Both the position numbers and the translations under genes were made by a program. A DNA stretch of 64,000 bases from Styela clava. Its lineage: Eukaryota; Chordata; Ascidiacea; Stolidobranchia; Styelidae. Below the pieces are notes generated by a model. That model saw only the letters and a program-made list of their open reading frames with translations. It was not told the origin of the DNA and did no database searches. This document shows, piece by piece, positions 23,887 through 34,754 of the stretch. The stretch covers positions 21,178,001-21,242,000 of the forward strand of contig NC_135253.1 in assembly GCF_964204865.1 (NCBI RefSeq), given 5' to 3'. Every line of letters begins with the position of its first letter. The stretch's first letter is position 1.

Positions 23887-26085
23887 TTAATCGGAGTTCG
23901 TTGCCAGATCATCCATAGCTGAAAAATATAAAAATTCTGTGTTAAATTGCAGTATTAGCAAATTACAGCACCAGAGTTCAAAGCCTAGTCTGAATGACTG
24001 CATCCCAACAAATTTTCAGAGTAGGAATCTTAAGCCAAGTTTCTGCAGTCGCAAATGTGTGAGTGAAGCTTACATTGACAAGACAATAATAATTGAGAAA
24101 TACAGAAATTCTTGATTCCGCAAGGGGGGCGTAGACAATGTTTTGATGGGAATATTTGTTGGAGGGAATTTTGATGATTTGAGATTTTATCTGACTAAAA
24201 TGTCTTCAAATATTCCTTGTTGAAATTCATCTATATTATTAGAAACAACATGCACCATGATTAGTCTATTTGTTTAATTGATTTACAATAAATTTATTTG
24301 TAACTTCATCATTTGCTGTTGTGCTAGGGGGGGATGATAATGTAAAAAGTACTGTACGGGAGCGATGATACAAATAAGTTCGAAAACCACTGTTCGCCAT
24401 TATGCACCAAACTCTGGCAACATTGGATTGGCAATTTGGCACTTGACTCTAACCATAATCAGCTTGGCGATATCTCCTTAATAAATATTTTTCTATACTG
24501 TTCACTTTTGTATACAAAATCTACATTCAATTTCTTTACTGTTCACAGTTGTTTACAAAATTATTACTCAATTTGACAATCATAATGATAAAAATGAATG
24601 GTGTGGCAACTGGCAAGTACATTTTGTTTACTACCAAACTTATCTAAATTTTCTCGCCTGTTTTTATTTTATTATATCTCTGTTGTTGTTGTGTGTGAGT
24701 AACTTAATTTAATTCATGAACACGATAGGCATCTTTTTGGCAAAACCTTATATTCTTTACGCTTCAATCTTAATTAAGGTTTTGTTTTCACTCCAGATTG
24801 TCAGATTCTATTTAATCAATTTTTGTTCATTTCCCGTATGAATTATCTTAAGCTGATTTGGAGTCAAAATAATCTTATACTTATAAAATGGAAGAGGGTA
24901 GAGCAGAGAAAGATGGTGGTACAATATGATAAACATATTACATACGTACCTTTAATAGCAGAAACTAAGTGCGTCCCACTCACTCCTTATCCACCGCGTC
25001 CTGCACAGTTGAATAAGCGGGAGAGTAAATTTGTTATAACTGAGCTCATGATTCTCCAATCCAGTCTTTCTCGGAGCAACCTCCAAGACTTGACAAATAT
25101 CTTATCTGGAATGAGTAAATAAGCCCAATTATAAGAATACATCTAATGAAAAGGTTTCCATCCGTTGCAAAAGCTCTATGTTAAATTATCGCGAGTATCT
25201 ACTCTAAAATATACACATATGTGTTTTGTCCACATCCTATTCGTATAAAAGTGAACAATTTTAATATTGCAATCAGATCGTATTTAGACATTTAAATAAC
25301 CTTCCTTGAACACGAAGCGAAAATATTGGGCATATTGTATTTCATACATAAATTCGAAGCGCTTCATGCAGTCAAAAACAAAACGACAAAAAATAAAAGG
25401 CACTCAATAAGATGAGACCCAGCAAGGGTATTTTCACCTATTTTACTTTCATGTTCTGTTTAGCTTTCCAATTAATTATGGAGTAATCTGCAATATTTTA
25501 ACAGTGTACTAAAACTAAACAAATATTCTGAATCTCAGAGCTTTTTACATCGTGGTCTTCATACGATGGCATGTGTTACCGGTCAGCGAACTCTTAAATT
25601 AATTTTGCTTGCCCACTGGCCGCTGGGGTAAAAAGGTTGGGAACCACTGAACTAAACAGTTAAGTACAAGTACAACCACGTTGCACTAATGCCCCGCAAA
25701 CTTACAGTCGATTTTCATCAGAATGATTGAATAGAATAAATTGATTTTTAATGTTTTCTCGTTGTGGGGTCACAAGTATCTGTAGCCTGTGATTTTACAA
25801 AAATTGGGGTCGCGGAAAAAAAAGTTTGGGAACCACTGCCGTAAAGTGTATGTAATCAGCCTATAAAAGTATTCAACTCACGAGCGATTTTTTCATCCTT
25901 GAATGTTTTCTGGATCAAAATGTAATCAGACAATGAATTGACAATGAATTTCATCAATTCCTTTATGTCCGAGTCCACACTATAATCAGTGGAAAGTTGC
26001 AGATGCCGTAGCTTGTAGCATAAGAGTTTCTACCGCCTGTCCCAACAATTTTTCCATGGACTGGATTGGAGCATGGCTTGATCTC
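23887..26085 (-). pseudogene. Coding-like exon pair inside the large element
   Basis: Two minus-strand exons join in phase. One ends at 25882 (donor GTGAGT, phase 1) and encodes an amphipathic run with DIKELMKFIVNSLSDY and KTFKDEKIA. The other, 23918-23887, starts after TTTTTCAG, adds PMDDLATNSD and stops. Upstream, between a TTTTCAG acceptor at 26086 and about 26000, coding-like sequence (MEKLLGQAVETLMLQA) lies in a different frame with stops in between. The reading frame is therefore shifted or an exon boundary is missed. It may be an element-encoded gene, a captured host exon set, or a host gene invaded by repeats. No family recognised. Confidence 0.4.
24959..25122 (+). other. Possible plus-strand terminal exon inside the large element
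   Basis: After an AG at 24961 the frame reads KCVPLTPYPPRPAQLNKR, then a helical leucine/serine-rich stretch (ELMILQSSLSRSNLQ), and stops at 25122. The composition looks more protein-like than nearby frames. No homology is recognised and no upstream exon is assigned. Confidence 0.25.
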
Positions 26086-26200
26086 TGAAAATCAAGTTAG
26101 TGTTACACAATATATAGTACATGATTGTCTTTCAGATGATAAACGTGAACGAATGGCCTATACTAATTACCAGAATATAAATTTTTCATTAATATTAGTT

Positions 26201-26668
26201 ACCGTATTTTCCGGCGAATAAGTCTACCCGGCGAATAAGACGAGGCCTGTTTTTAAGCCTGAAAAAATGGGTTTTTGCATATAACCGGCCGATGAGTCGG
26301 GGTAGTAAAATCGCATCAACGTCGGGAATCTCAAATTACCATGCAATGCCTTTCGAGCGGTTGCCGCGTTTGCGCATTGGTTAAAATAGCCTATGACTTT
26401 TTTTTATAGCGTAATATTCAGTCCATATATGATAATCACAGCATTGAAATTTCAGATTCACAGCACGAGAATGTCGATTTAATTAAACTAACCTGATGAG
26501 GACGTGGGGGATGCTATCGCCGAAGGTATTTTATTGTCCGGGTTCAATAATAGGGCAACAAAAAAATGAAAATAAACATACTCGCCTAATAAGACGACCC
26601 CCCCCCCCCCGAAAATCAGGCTAAAAATTTGGGTCTAGAAAAGCGACTTATTCGCCGGAAAATACAGT
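26201..26668. mobile_element. MITE with ACCGTATTTTCCGGCGAATA ends (copy 1)
   Basis: A 468-bp element whose left end is ACCGTATTTTCCGGCGAATA and whose right end (minus) is ACTGTATTTTCCGGCGAATA. Both continue AGTC. It contains a C-run at 26598-26609 within AAGACGACCCCC. It is nested in the 4.9-kb element. A diverged relative is at 43233-43850. Confidence 0.8.
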
Positions 26669-27664
26669 ATTAACCACATGATGTTGTACTAGGTAATTAT
26701 TCAACCGATATATCTAGCTATTGTGCAATATTTTATGGCACAGGTATGCAAGGAGCTTGTCCGCATTGAAACATTGAGATACTTGAAATGACACAGTGTA
26801 TGATTGCGTGAAAGAGGGAATTGAAGCAGGTGAATTTTCCAGTCCATTGTCATAGGGCCTATTATAAAAATGGTATATATCATTAAACTTACAATGGTAA
26901 TATTGACACTTGACAGAATATCTAATCGGTAATAATTATTTAGAACCGGAAAAAAAATGGATATTACACAAAATATGTCCAAATATTTGTAAAGGATGTG
27001 TCGTACAATACTTCATGCTTTTAGAGTCGCTGGGCATTGCACAGTTGCATGCACATTCGGCAGTCATTGTACAGAGATGGGCTTCCCCCCAATCGCCCGA
27101 ATCTTTTTTGCTAGCGGTCTACTTTCCAATTCACTTTAAAATATAATAACACTTAATTAAGGTTGGTTGGGTAAGATTACATAGCATACATACTGAAAAT
27201 AAATCATATTAATATATATGATTACCCAATATAATTCTATTGAATTTTAAAACAAAATAGATATTATTCAAAAATCAGTAATTTATTTCTCAACAAAGCT
27301 GAAAATATGAAATAGAGCAGGGTTGGACAAAGTTCTCGGACCTCGGACAAAAATTGAAAAAAAATTTAAAGTGTTACAAAAACAAAAAGGGAAAACAATA
27401 ATCCTTGAGCTATTTTTTACCCAAAAACATCAAATTTTAGTTTCAGTTTGATTGTGGCAATTGTTAAAACATATTTTAGATTTCAGCCAATTGAGATCTG
27501 TATTTAGATTTGTTGAAATTCATCAGACAGAAGGTTCACAAATGTACAACTATTCAGATTACTGGATTAAGTCGTTCAACGGGTTGGATTTGGGCTGCGG
27601 AAATGTTTGCACTTATACAAATAAAGTAAATATAAAAATTTAGGCTATATCCAGGGATGAAGGA

Positions 27665-28035
27665 CCAATACCGGTATCGGGTACTCGATAACGAATACTG
27701 GTAAATAAGAGATGGCAACCTCAGGAAGTTTAACAAAAAAATGTGCCAAAAGACCAAGTACGGTAACGTACCGTACTGCAGTACTGTACGGTACCTCATC
27801 TCGTTCTGTCGTTACCGGTACCTATGATGTCCAGGATAAATATGTAACTTTTACCGGTATCTACCATAGGTACCGGTACTCGATAACGAATACTGGTAAA
27901 TGAGAGATGGCAACCTAAAAAAGTTTAACAAAAAAATGCCAAAAGACCAAGCACGGTACCGTACCTCATCTCGTTCTGCCGTTACCGGTACCTACGGTGT
28001 CCAGGGATAAATATGTAACTTTTACCCGTGTGGTA
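27665..28035 (+). repeat. 195-bp tandem duplication
   Basis: ACTCGATAACGAATACTGGT occurs at 27683 and 27878. It is followed in both copies by AGATGGCAACCT, AGTTTAACAAAAAAATG, CCGTACCTCATCTCGTTCTG and GATAAATATGTAACTTTTAC. A third, weak copy may start near 28195. It is rich in GGTACC/CCGGTA palindromes. Confidence 0.75.
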
Positions 28036-28396
28036 CCCTATCACCCTTATGAACCGTGACCTGACAACGCACTTAGGGTACCGGTACCATGAGATTAACT
28101 TACACGGTTACAACTAGGCTATCTCTACTTTCGCCATTCTACTATGAAAGCATAAAAAGTTCAATGTCACTGTCCCATCCACGGCAAAAACCTCGTAACA
28201 GGCTATCGATTACGAGTACCGCCAAAATGAATGGCAACCTCATGTGCTATATTCGAATCGCGCGCGCATTTCTTCGCATAATGGAGTGTTTCGTTGAAGG
28301 CCAATCATGGCCTTACCATGGTAAATGGTTGTAAAACCGCGTACAACGGTTGCCGGCGGATTATAACGTTGGCCCAACGTAGTTGTGCTATCTGGG

Positions 28397-29423
28397 TTGG
28401 TCGAGATGTCAATCAGTCGAAATTCCCAAGGTGGAAATCAGTCAAAATATTAACGATAATTAAAGAATACTCTCATTCCCCGTCGAACACTCCCTTCGTT
28501 GTCGTTTTTTCAATGCATTGTGGATCTAAAAGTTAAAACTGGTGAAAACACCCCGTCTCGCTTCGTTTTAGGTGGGCAGGAGCTATCTCCAAAGACGAGG
28601 AATGGTAGCACTATAAACTCATCCACCGAATACATACAGTATGAACACAAAGCATTGCTGGCATAATTTACTCAACTCAAAAGTTAATTGTTGCAATTAT
28701 TCAAAGCTGCTTGGTTGAGAACCACTTCATTCTACATCAGACCTGCCCAACCTAGGAAAGGTGTCGCGGGCCACTTTCACGCGAGGAAATTTAATGAGGG
28801 CAGCAAACGTTTTTACTAAACTTGAACACCAGACAAGTTCTGATTTACGTTAGAATTTACAAAATACATGAAAAGCGAGTTTAGAATAGGACTGGGCTAA
28901 ATATTCGAATATCGTGTCGAATATTAAAGTAACAGTTCACTGTTCTAATGTCTGGTACCACGTTACCTGTGCATGACACGTCACTTGCGCGTCGCTGAAT
29001 CAAACGCTTGGACAGCACAACTTGATAGGCCAAACTCGAGTGAACTTTTACAATTGATATCTAAACTAAAGCACCTGAATGGCACATCCATTTATATCTC
29101 TGAATACAACTTCGCAAGGACATATAAATAATACAAGTCACTAAAAGTCGTGTATTGATTTCAGTGCCACAAAATTCAGAATAAAAATTAAATAATAAGT
29201 TGTTTGAAATCGACACAAAAAGGAAAATGAGCAATTAAGTTTCACACTATTCATATGATAAATGGATGGGTATTTCAGCAACTTGATGTTAATCTTTGAT
29301 ATCTGAATTTTTTCAAATTATGGAAATATATATTGATATTAGTTTCAGACCACAAACTTAAATAAAAAATTCTTTTTCTTTGTTTCAAATGTCCGGCAAA
29401 CAAACATCAATGATTGAAGCGTG
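28397..29423. other. No gene seen
   Basis: Downstream of the Kelch terminal exon (minus). A possible hAT-like terminus, CAGACCTGCCCAACCTAGG, starts near 28739 but has no partner. Confidence 0.4.
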
Positions 29424-31490
29424 TTAGCCAGAGTTGGCGACGTCACATGAGTGAGCAAGAAATCTAGGATCCTTATGGATAAGATTGATACTACTTGTGT
29501 TTCGGTCATATTTGTGAAGTGCATCATTACTGAAAAAAGGAAAAATGAACATAGGTCAATTTTGTGATGCTCAATTTACTATTTTAAACGTTGCAATAAA
29601 ATCGTGGTAAAAGCGTATCGGCCTGTACTTTTGGAATATTTAGTACATTTTGTATTTTTTTTAGTATATTTTATAGCATTTTTTTTACGCTTACTTGATG
29701 CTATCCGTCCCAATAATATAAATTTCGTTGTTGAGAGCAAGAACGTGAAAAACGTCACAATGAAAGTTTGGCCACTGATTTGAAAGGATTATTGTTTGCC
29801 ATGAATCACGTTTGATGTCGTAACAATGAAAGTCACTCTCCTCTGAAACAGAATATGCTTCTTTTATATATTTTAAAACATGTACCACATTAAAAGCTTT
29901 ATTGAAACAAAGACATATGTAAGCAGATCGTTGTGAATGCTTTTTATTATTTTCATTTTGGAATAATTTAATTGACCCTCTGAAAAAGTTTTGTGACAAT
30001 CACTGATAATTAGGAGTTCACTGCATTTTCCTACTTGGATCAATTAATTACCTGTGCGAGCAATTTATGAAGATTTCGATTTTTTTAAATATAGACAAAA
30101 CGGTTCATCAGAAACGAATTTTCTGTTAAAAACTTACCAGCGACGTATATCAACCCCTCCACTTCAGCTGCTGACATTCTGAGTGCTCGCCTCTTCATGG
30201 GTGCTGTGAATTTCCACGTCTGACGTTGCGAATCGTACACTTCACCTTTTCTGTAGCTGTCATCAGTCCCAGTCTTGCTACCGAAACAATATATTTTCCC
30301 TATAAAACATGTAAAAATTGACAATAAAAAAAAATAATATAAACACCACAGATTTTATTTGGGATTGTAATCGTATTTTATTTGTTGATATATTGAGTTT
30401 CAGGCAATAGTTTGACAATAGGTAAATATAAATTTATTTATTTATTGAGCACTGGAATAAAGATAATATCCCAATTAATGAAAAACAATTATAATGTAAA
30501 TTGCAGAATATGTAGTTCAGCGTCTACTCGAACTATTTCTTATATCATTAGTTATGTTTGTGGGGCGCACTTGGCGACATGAAAGTAAAAACATCATTTC
30601 TACGTTAAATCGTCTTTAGTGCTATATTCTTATTATAATATATTGTAATTCAATACCTCTAGCTGAAACAATGCCATGATCAGATCTTTTCAATTTCATG
30701 CGAGCTACGTTCTGCCATTTATCATATTCAGGATCATACTTTTGGACTATTTGTATCGATGTCAGATCCGATCCACCACACACGTATATACTTCCTATAA
30801 TATTGCGAACGTGGTTTAATTAGTTATCTTACTTAATTATTTCGTTCAATAGACACTCATTATTAAATAGATAAAATTACAACAGCGCTAATGAAATGTT
30901 TTGATAACAGTTTACTCTGAAATATGTTTTCACAGGACACGCTACGTTATTGAACATTCAATCAACTTTCGACTATTCTATGTTTATCTTAGTAGCATGC
31001 ATTAATTTGCTGTGATACCGTTTAATACAATTGCGGGCGGAAACTTTCCATGGTAATGTATTAGGTCCGCCGTTTTTTCCCAGTTTGCCGTAGGTTCAGA
31101 AAACTCCAAACGATAAGTTTCTGTTGAGGTTAAAGCGTAGAGATGAAGGTTCAATACGACAATTGAATACCGAGACGTCCTGTTAGATAGTTTCTGAAAT
31201 ATGAAGTGAATTGGAATTGAATATGCAATAAAAACAAAACCACTTTGCTTTTCTATATCTAACCTTCAGTTCGTCCCATGTACCAGTTGCAGGTGAGTAT
31301 ATCGATAAATTCCTGTTGTACCTCAAAATCATTGTATTTTCCTGAAGACTATCTAAAAAATTATTTGCCAGATCATCAATAGTATCTATTCAGTAGTCTA
31401 CTGCCAGGTATAGTAGAATGATTTTGCTAGATGTGGATTGTTTTGCACCAAAGATATAGAGATGTTTGTCATCCCCAAGTTTAAGATTTT
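29424..31490 (-). CDS. Six-blade Kelch propeller exons (3' part of kinase locus)
   Basis: Minus-strand exons: about 31490-31402, 31341-31264, 31193-31019, 30794-30657, 30299-30138, 29842-29695 and 29529-29424 (TAA stop at 29424-29426). Six internal joins keep one frame (phases 0, 0, 1, 1, 1, 2). The 298 residues contain six Kelch repeats. Each runs from a beta strand such as LYIFGA, LYALTS, IYVCGG, IYCFGS, IYVAEE or IYIIGT to a signature such as SIYSPATGTWDEL, YDPEYDKWQNVARM, YDSQRQTWKFTAPM or CYDIKRDSWQTI. Only blade 3 keeps the double glycine. Kelch propellers bind protein partners; no BTB or BACK domain is present. The first exon's 5' edge is the weak point: AG at 31492-31491 restores frame with the kinase exon, but a better pyrimidine tract 24 bp upstream would give a stop. 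Confidence 0.85.
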
Positions 31491-31668
31491 CTCGTATTAT
31501 GTCGCGACATCATACTGAGGAGAAATTATAATTCCTAAATATTTTGCAACTAATATTGCGCTTTCCACTGCGCAAACGTTTTACAGAATGAAAACAAACA
31601 TATGACACTTAAATATATAGTTAAAGCACTGATGGATAAAAGTATTATTCTTTCAGACGAATTTTGAC

Positions 31669-31837
31669 CTAATTGTGGTGATAAGTCCCGAGAGTTTTCT
31701 GTATGTAGGAATTTGTTGGTTGGACTGAAAGACTTATATTTTCAACAAGTGTATCTGAAAAATATATGTTGACCTTGTAATGGAATGAAACACATTGGCT
31801 TAACCTTCTATATGTGTATACTATGATTATATATGAT
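31669..31837 (-). other. Candidate alternative terminal exon of the kinase
   Basis: A TTTTTCAG acceptor near 31757 precedes a frame that, joined to the phase-1 donor of the kinase exon, reads EDTLVENISLSVQ and then about 17 more residues to a stop at 31669. If used, it would give a short kinase isoform without the Kelch propeller. Evidence is only acceptor quality and phase. Confidence 0.3.
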
Positions 31838-31961
31838 AATATCGCACTCAAGATAACGATATATTTGTAATTTTAATGTTCAAGGTTTAGTCGTAATATT
31901 TTTCGTGGCAGAATAATGAGAAGAAATTAGAATTCCTGAATATTTTACAATGAATATTTAC

Positions 31962-32826
31962 CCTCCAAAAAACTATTACAACGGCACGTTGGAAAATAGA
32001 AATCGGGCAATATCTCGTCAACTGTTGGACGTTGCGCCGGTTCAAACTGCAACATTTTCTTGAGTAAATTTATTGCTTTTACTTTGTTGAGGCTATTGTT
32101 GATGAGCAGATGACCGAGATCACGATTTTCGTTTTTCTTAATGTTGATGTTCCATCCGTCTGGATCTTGACCAAACGGATGTTCTCCATTACTCCATAAT
32201 GCGTATATCACAATAGCCATCGAATAAATATCGGATTTTTTAGAAATAACATCGGAAAGGTACGTTTCTGGAGACCTGTATCCATCTGTACCAGGACGCT
32301 GTACACTTTGGCGAGTGAATGATCGGCCATGACGAAGTTCTTTTGATAGACCAAAATCAGATATTTTAAGGCTTTGTTCATCAACTGACAACAAGACGTT
32401 GTCAGGCTTTAGATCGCGGTGGATGAAGTCGTTGTGATGGATAAATTGTAAACCGTAGAGCAACTGCTGCGCCATAGACACAACCTGGCTGTCTTCAAAT
32501 GAGACACTATTTTCTTTTTTAAACTTTAGAAAATCAGTGAGGTTTTTGTCGTGGCAAAGTTCCATAACAAGGAACATTTTATCACTGACTGGTGTCCCGT
32601 AAAGTATACCGCAATGTATAAGAGTCACGACATTGGGATGAGATGTTAGCTTCAGAAGAACTTCTGCCTCCTGATAATTACTTTCATCAAAATCAAGTAA
32701 CTTGATAGCAACATCTCGATTCCCAGCATCGGTTTGCTGTTTCCCGCGATAAACTTGTTTACTTCCACACAAACGTTGATTGCGGAATGCCCCGAACGTT
32801 CCATCGAGTTGAATATAATCTAACAT
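31962..32826 (-). CDS. IRE1-like protein kinase domain (single large exon)
   Basis: 288 codons plus one base, ending in donor G|GTAAAT. The ATG is at 32826; an AG with a T-rich tract 16 bp upstream could instead make this an internal exon. The order is VYRG (25-28), NRDVAIK with K42 as the ATP-contacting lysine, E53 or E55 in helix C, VMEL hinge (87-90), HRDLKPDN (136-143, catalytic D138), DFG (157-159), GTDGYRSPE (179-187), SDIYSMA and RPT near 266. VYRG..NRDVA(I/V)K, S-DIYS and HPFG resemble IRE1 (ERN) kinases. The glycine loop is degenerate. No transmembrane segment and no C-terminal KEN ribonuclease domain follow, so it is not a canonical unfolded-protein sensor. Catalytic residues are intact, so activity is likely. 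Kelch exons lie immediately downstream, Death-domain exons upstream. Confidence 0.92.
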
Positions 32827-33790
32827 ATTATGTGGTGTTACTTATGTATAAAACAAATATTAATATCACATTATATTATTATTTAATAATAGATCATTTA
32901 TAATATATATATATATCCAATAAAGAACAGGGTGTAATTAGGATATTGGAGATTTGGCAGACTGCATATAAAAAAGGTTTGACATAAAGCTAAATTTCTC
33001 ATTGCACATCTAAGAAATAGTGTGGTTTCCACGAACTAGTAATCATTTTCATAATTAAAATGCGATAAGATATCATCTTCATATCATGATTAGCCGTCAA
33101 GAAACAGTTGTTTAAATTGTATTTACTATTTATAAGAACTATATCACCATTTCATCATTTCCATCTCAATTCAGACACGTTCCGTTTATGTCAGATCCTA
33201 ACAATTACTGTTTGCCTTAGACTTATAGTTCTACACTGAAAAATTAATAAAACCATCCAATGTTTTGTCGGCAGTAAGTTCATTAGTAAGTTGTCTAATT
33301 GTTCTGAAAGTTCGTCTGAGTTTAACTGTATACTGATGTGATTGATTTGTGTCGGATATTTTTGATAATACGTGTTTTATGTGTTTTTATCTCATTTGAT
33401 ATCTGCCAAATATCACATAGGCCTAGGCAAATAATTTTTTACTCAAAATACCTTGGTCACGGTCGTCATAAAGAAAGTTATGAACAAGACTTCGAATCTT
33501 GGAGATTGTTCCCGCTCGACCTGAACCAGGAAAGATTCTTGATAATTATTCATGGTTTGGCAACATGGCAAGGGGCAACAATAATAATAATTGCGATCAT
33601 ATAGTTGAAAAATTGTCTTCAGCAGATGTTTTCATTTAGTTTTAAATATATATGCTTTATTTTACAAGTTATCAATTTATGTCTATTTTTTCTAGGAATC
33701 ATTTGAACCGTTGCCGGTATGCATAACTGGGAACAAAGTATCCAGTATTTATCAACCATTGTCACGGACAAGCAGCAAGAAATATGTTAC
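32827..33790. other. Spacer or intron between Death-domain and kinase exons
   Basis: Contains two candidate minus-strand acceptors for the Death-domain exon (TTTTTCAG near 33243 and TTGTTCCCAG near 33736). Either would end the Death-domain frame within about 4-9 codons. I found no exon joining it to the kinase. The plus-strand frame at 33338-33604 is not supported by anything else. Confidence 0.4.
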
Positions 33791-34226
33791 CAAATCATGG
33801 TCCATAAAGCGAGTGAAAAATTACCAGTATTTTGTTTCCATTTATATAGCATTTGCAATTTTTGTTCTTCGGTGGAACTGCAACAATCATTTACAATGTC
33901 TTCAATCTCGTCCTGACTCAAACATAATCCATATCTTGATCGAGCGAATCTTTTAAAATCGACAATTCTAGGAAAAGCTCGTACAATCTCGTCTTGAAAC
34001 ACGTCCTCGAAACGTTCTACAAGTGGATAAAAATATTTTCATGGGATTTACTATTCAACGCTTGTTTCCACATAATCGAAGTAGGTAAAATGAAGCACAT
34101 AGTACACAGTTGCTTTAAATAGCAATAAGGAAAATATACGTTTAGCATAATAAAAATAAAACAGCATACCTTCAGCGATATTCATGCTTTTCCCAGAATT
34201 ATAGATTAACTCTTTCGCTAATTTAA
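33791..34226 (-). CDS. Death-domain exons (partial gene)
   Basis: Two minus-strand exons, 34226-34170 and 34016-33791. They join G|AA at GTATGC/TTGTAG splice sites in one frame, with AG acceptor at 34227 and donor G|GTAACA at 33790. The first exon reads KLAKELIYNSGKSMNIAE. The second holds the Death-domain core: IVDFKRFARSRYGLCLSQ, DEIEDIV and EEQKLQMLYKWKQNTG, matching helices 2-5 of the fold (G-L-S-x-x-E-I-x-x-I then Q-x-x-x-M-L-x-x-W). Death domains form homotypic assemblies in innate immune and cell-death signalling. The 5' exons are not found and the phase-2 donor leads to no clear partner. It lies 965 bp upstream of the IRE1-like kinase exon on the same strand, so it may be the N-terminus of that gene or a separate short Death-domain protein. 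Confidence 0.75.
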
Positions 34227-34371
34227 CTGCAAAGTAGAAATGTGTAATGGAACTAATCAGCCATGTCAAAGCAAAAATTTTTATACATTAGAAAACTTGG
34301 TATTCGTAATGTGTTTTGCTCGTGTTTTCATTGTTCGATAATAGGCGCTAGCTCTTTTTTAAACGTAAAAC

Positions 34372-34607
34372 GGTGCTCCTGAAGTATACAAACCAAGATG
34401 GCGGACATCGGAACGTAACATGGGTAACAGGTTAGGGTTAGGCAATAATTTTTTTCCAATTTTCCTTATTTTAGTCCCATTATCAGTTCGAAGACTAGCC
34501 AAGAGCCTCCCGTAGTGTTTATAGCTAAAATTATGGCCTAACCCTAACCTAGTACACATATTACATTCCGATGTCCGCCATCTCGGTTCGCATACTTCGG
34601 GAGCCCC
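34372..34607. mobile_element. hAT-like MITE, long-TIR family (copy 2)
   Basis: A 236-bp element with ends GGTGCTCCTGAAGTATAC and GGGGCTCCCGAAGTATGC (minus). It has GATGGCGGACATCGGA on both arms and telomere-like CTAACCCTAACC tracts. It is flanked by a perfect 8-bp duplication, cgtaaaac, at 34364-34371 and 34608-34615. It is the same family as 298-538. Confidence 0.9.
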
Positions 34608-34754
34608 CGTAAAACAGTCCTACACATGGTATACTCTTTTAATGCCGTTGGTGCAAAAATGTTCAGAGCAATTGACTATGGTGAAAGACGTCGAGATAAA
34701 TTTGAATAGCTCGCCACCTCTAGACACTGTCATAGGAACCGCCAACATCTTAAA

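Larger units (their letters stand above)
23454..28396. mobile_element. Large (4.9 kb) inverted-repeat DNA element
   Basis: The left end begins CCCAGATAGCACAACTACGT. The right end, read on the minus strand, begins CCCAGATAGCACAACTACGT as well: a perfect 20-bp match. Both ends then run into GGCCAACGTTGG-like subterminal sequence, tandemly repeated on the left (23590-23765). Flanking 8-mers do not match well, so the target-duplication size is unknown. No intact transposase is visible. Coding-like fragments (23887-26090 minus, 24959-25122 plus), a nested MITE and a 195-bp tandem repeat lie inside. Cut-and-paste origin is inferred from the ends. I cannot name the superfamily. Confidence 0.75.

Noticed and set aside
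33338-33604. 88-aa plus-strand frame opposite the Death-domain/kinase spacer
   Set aside because: No recognised motif, no splice support, ends in an isoleucine run from a simple ATA-rich tract.
34051-34269. 72-aa minus-strand frame beginning at 34269
   Set aside because: Only residues in 34170-34226 belong to an exon; the rest is intron on both sides.
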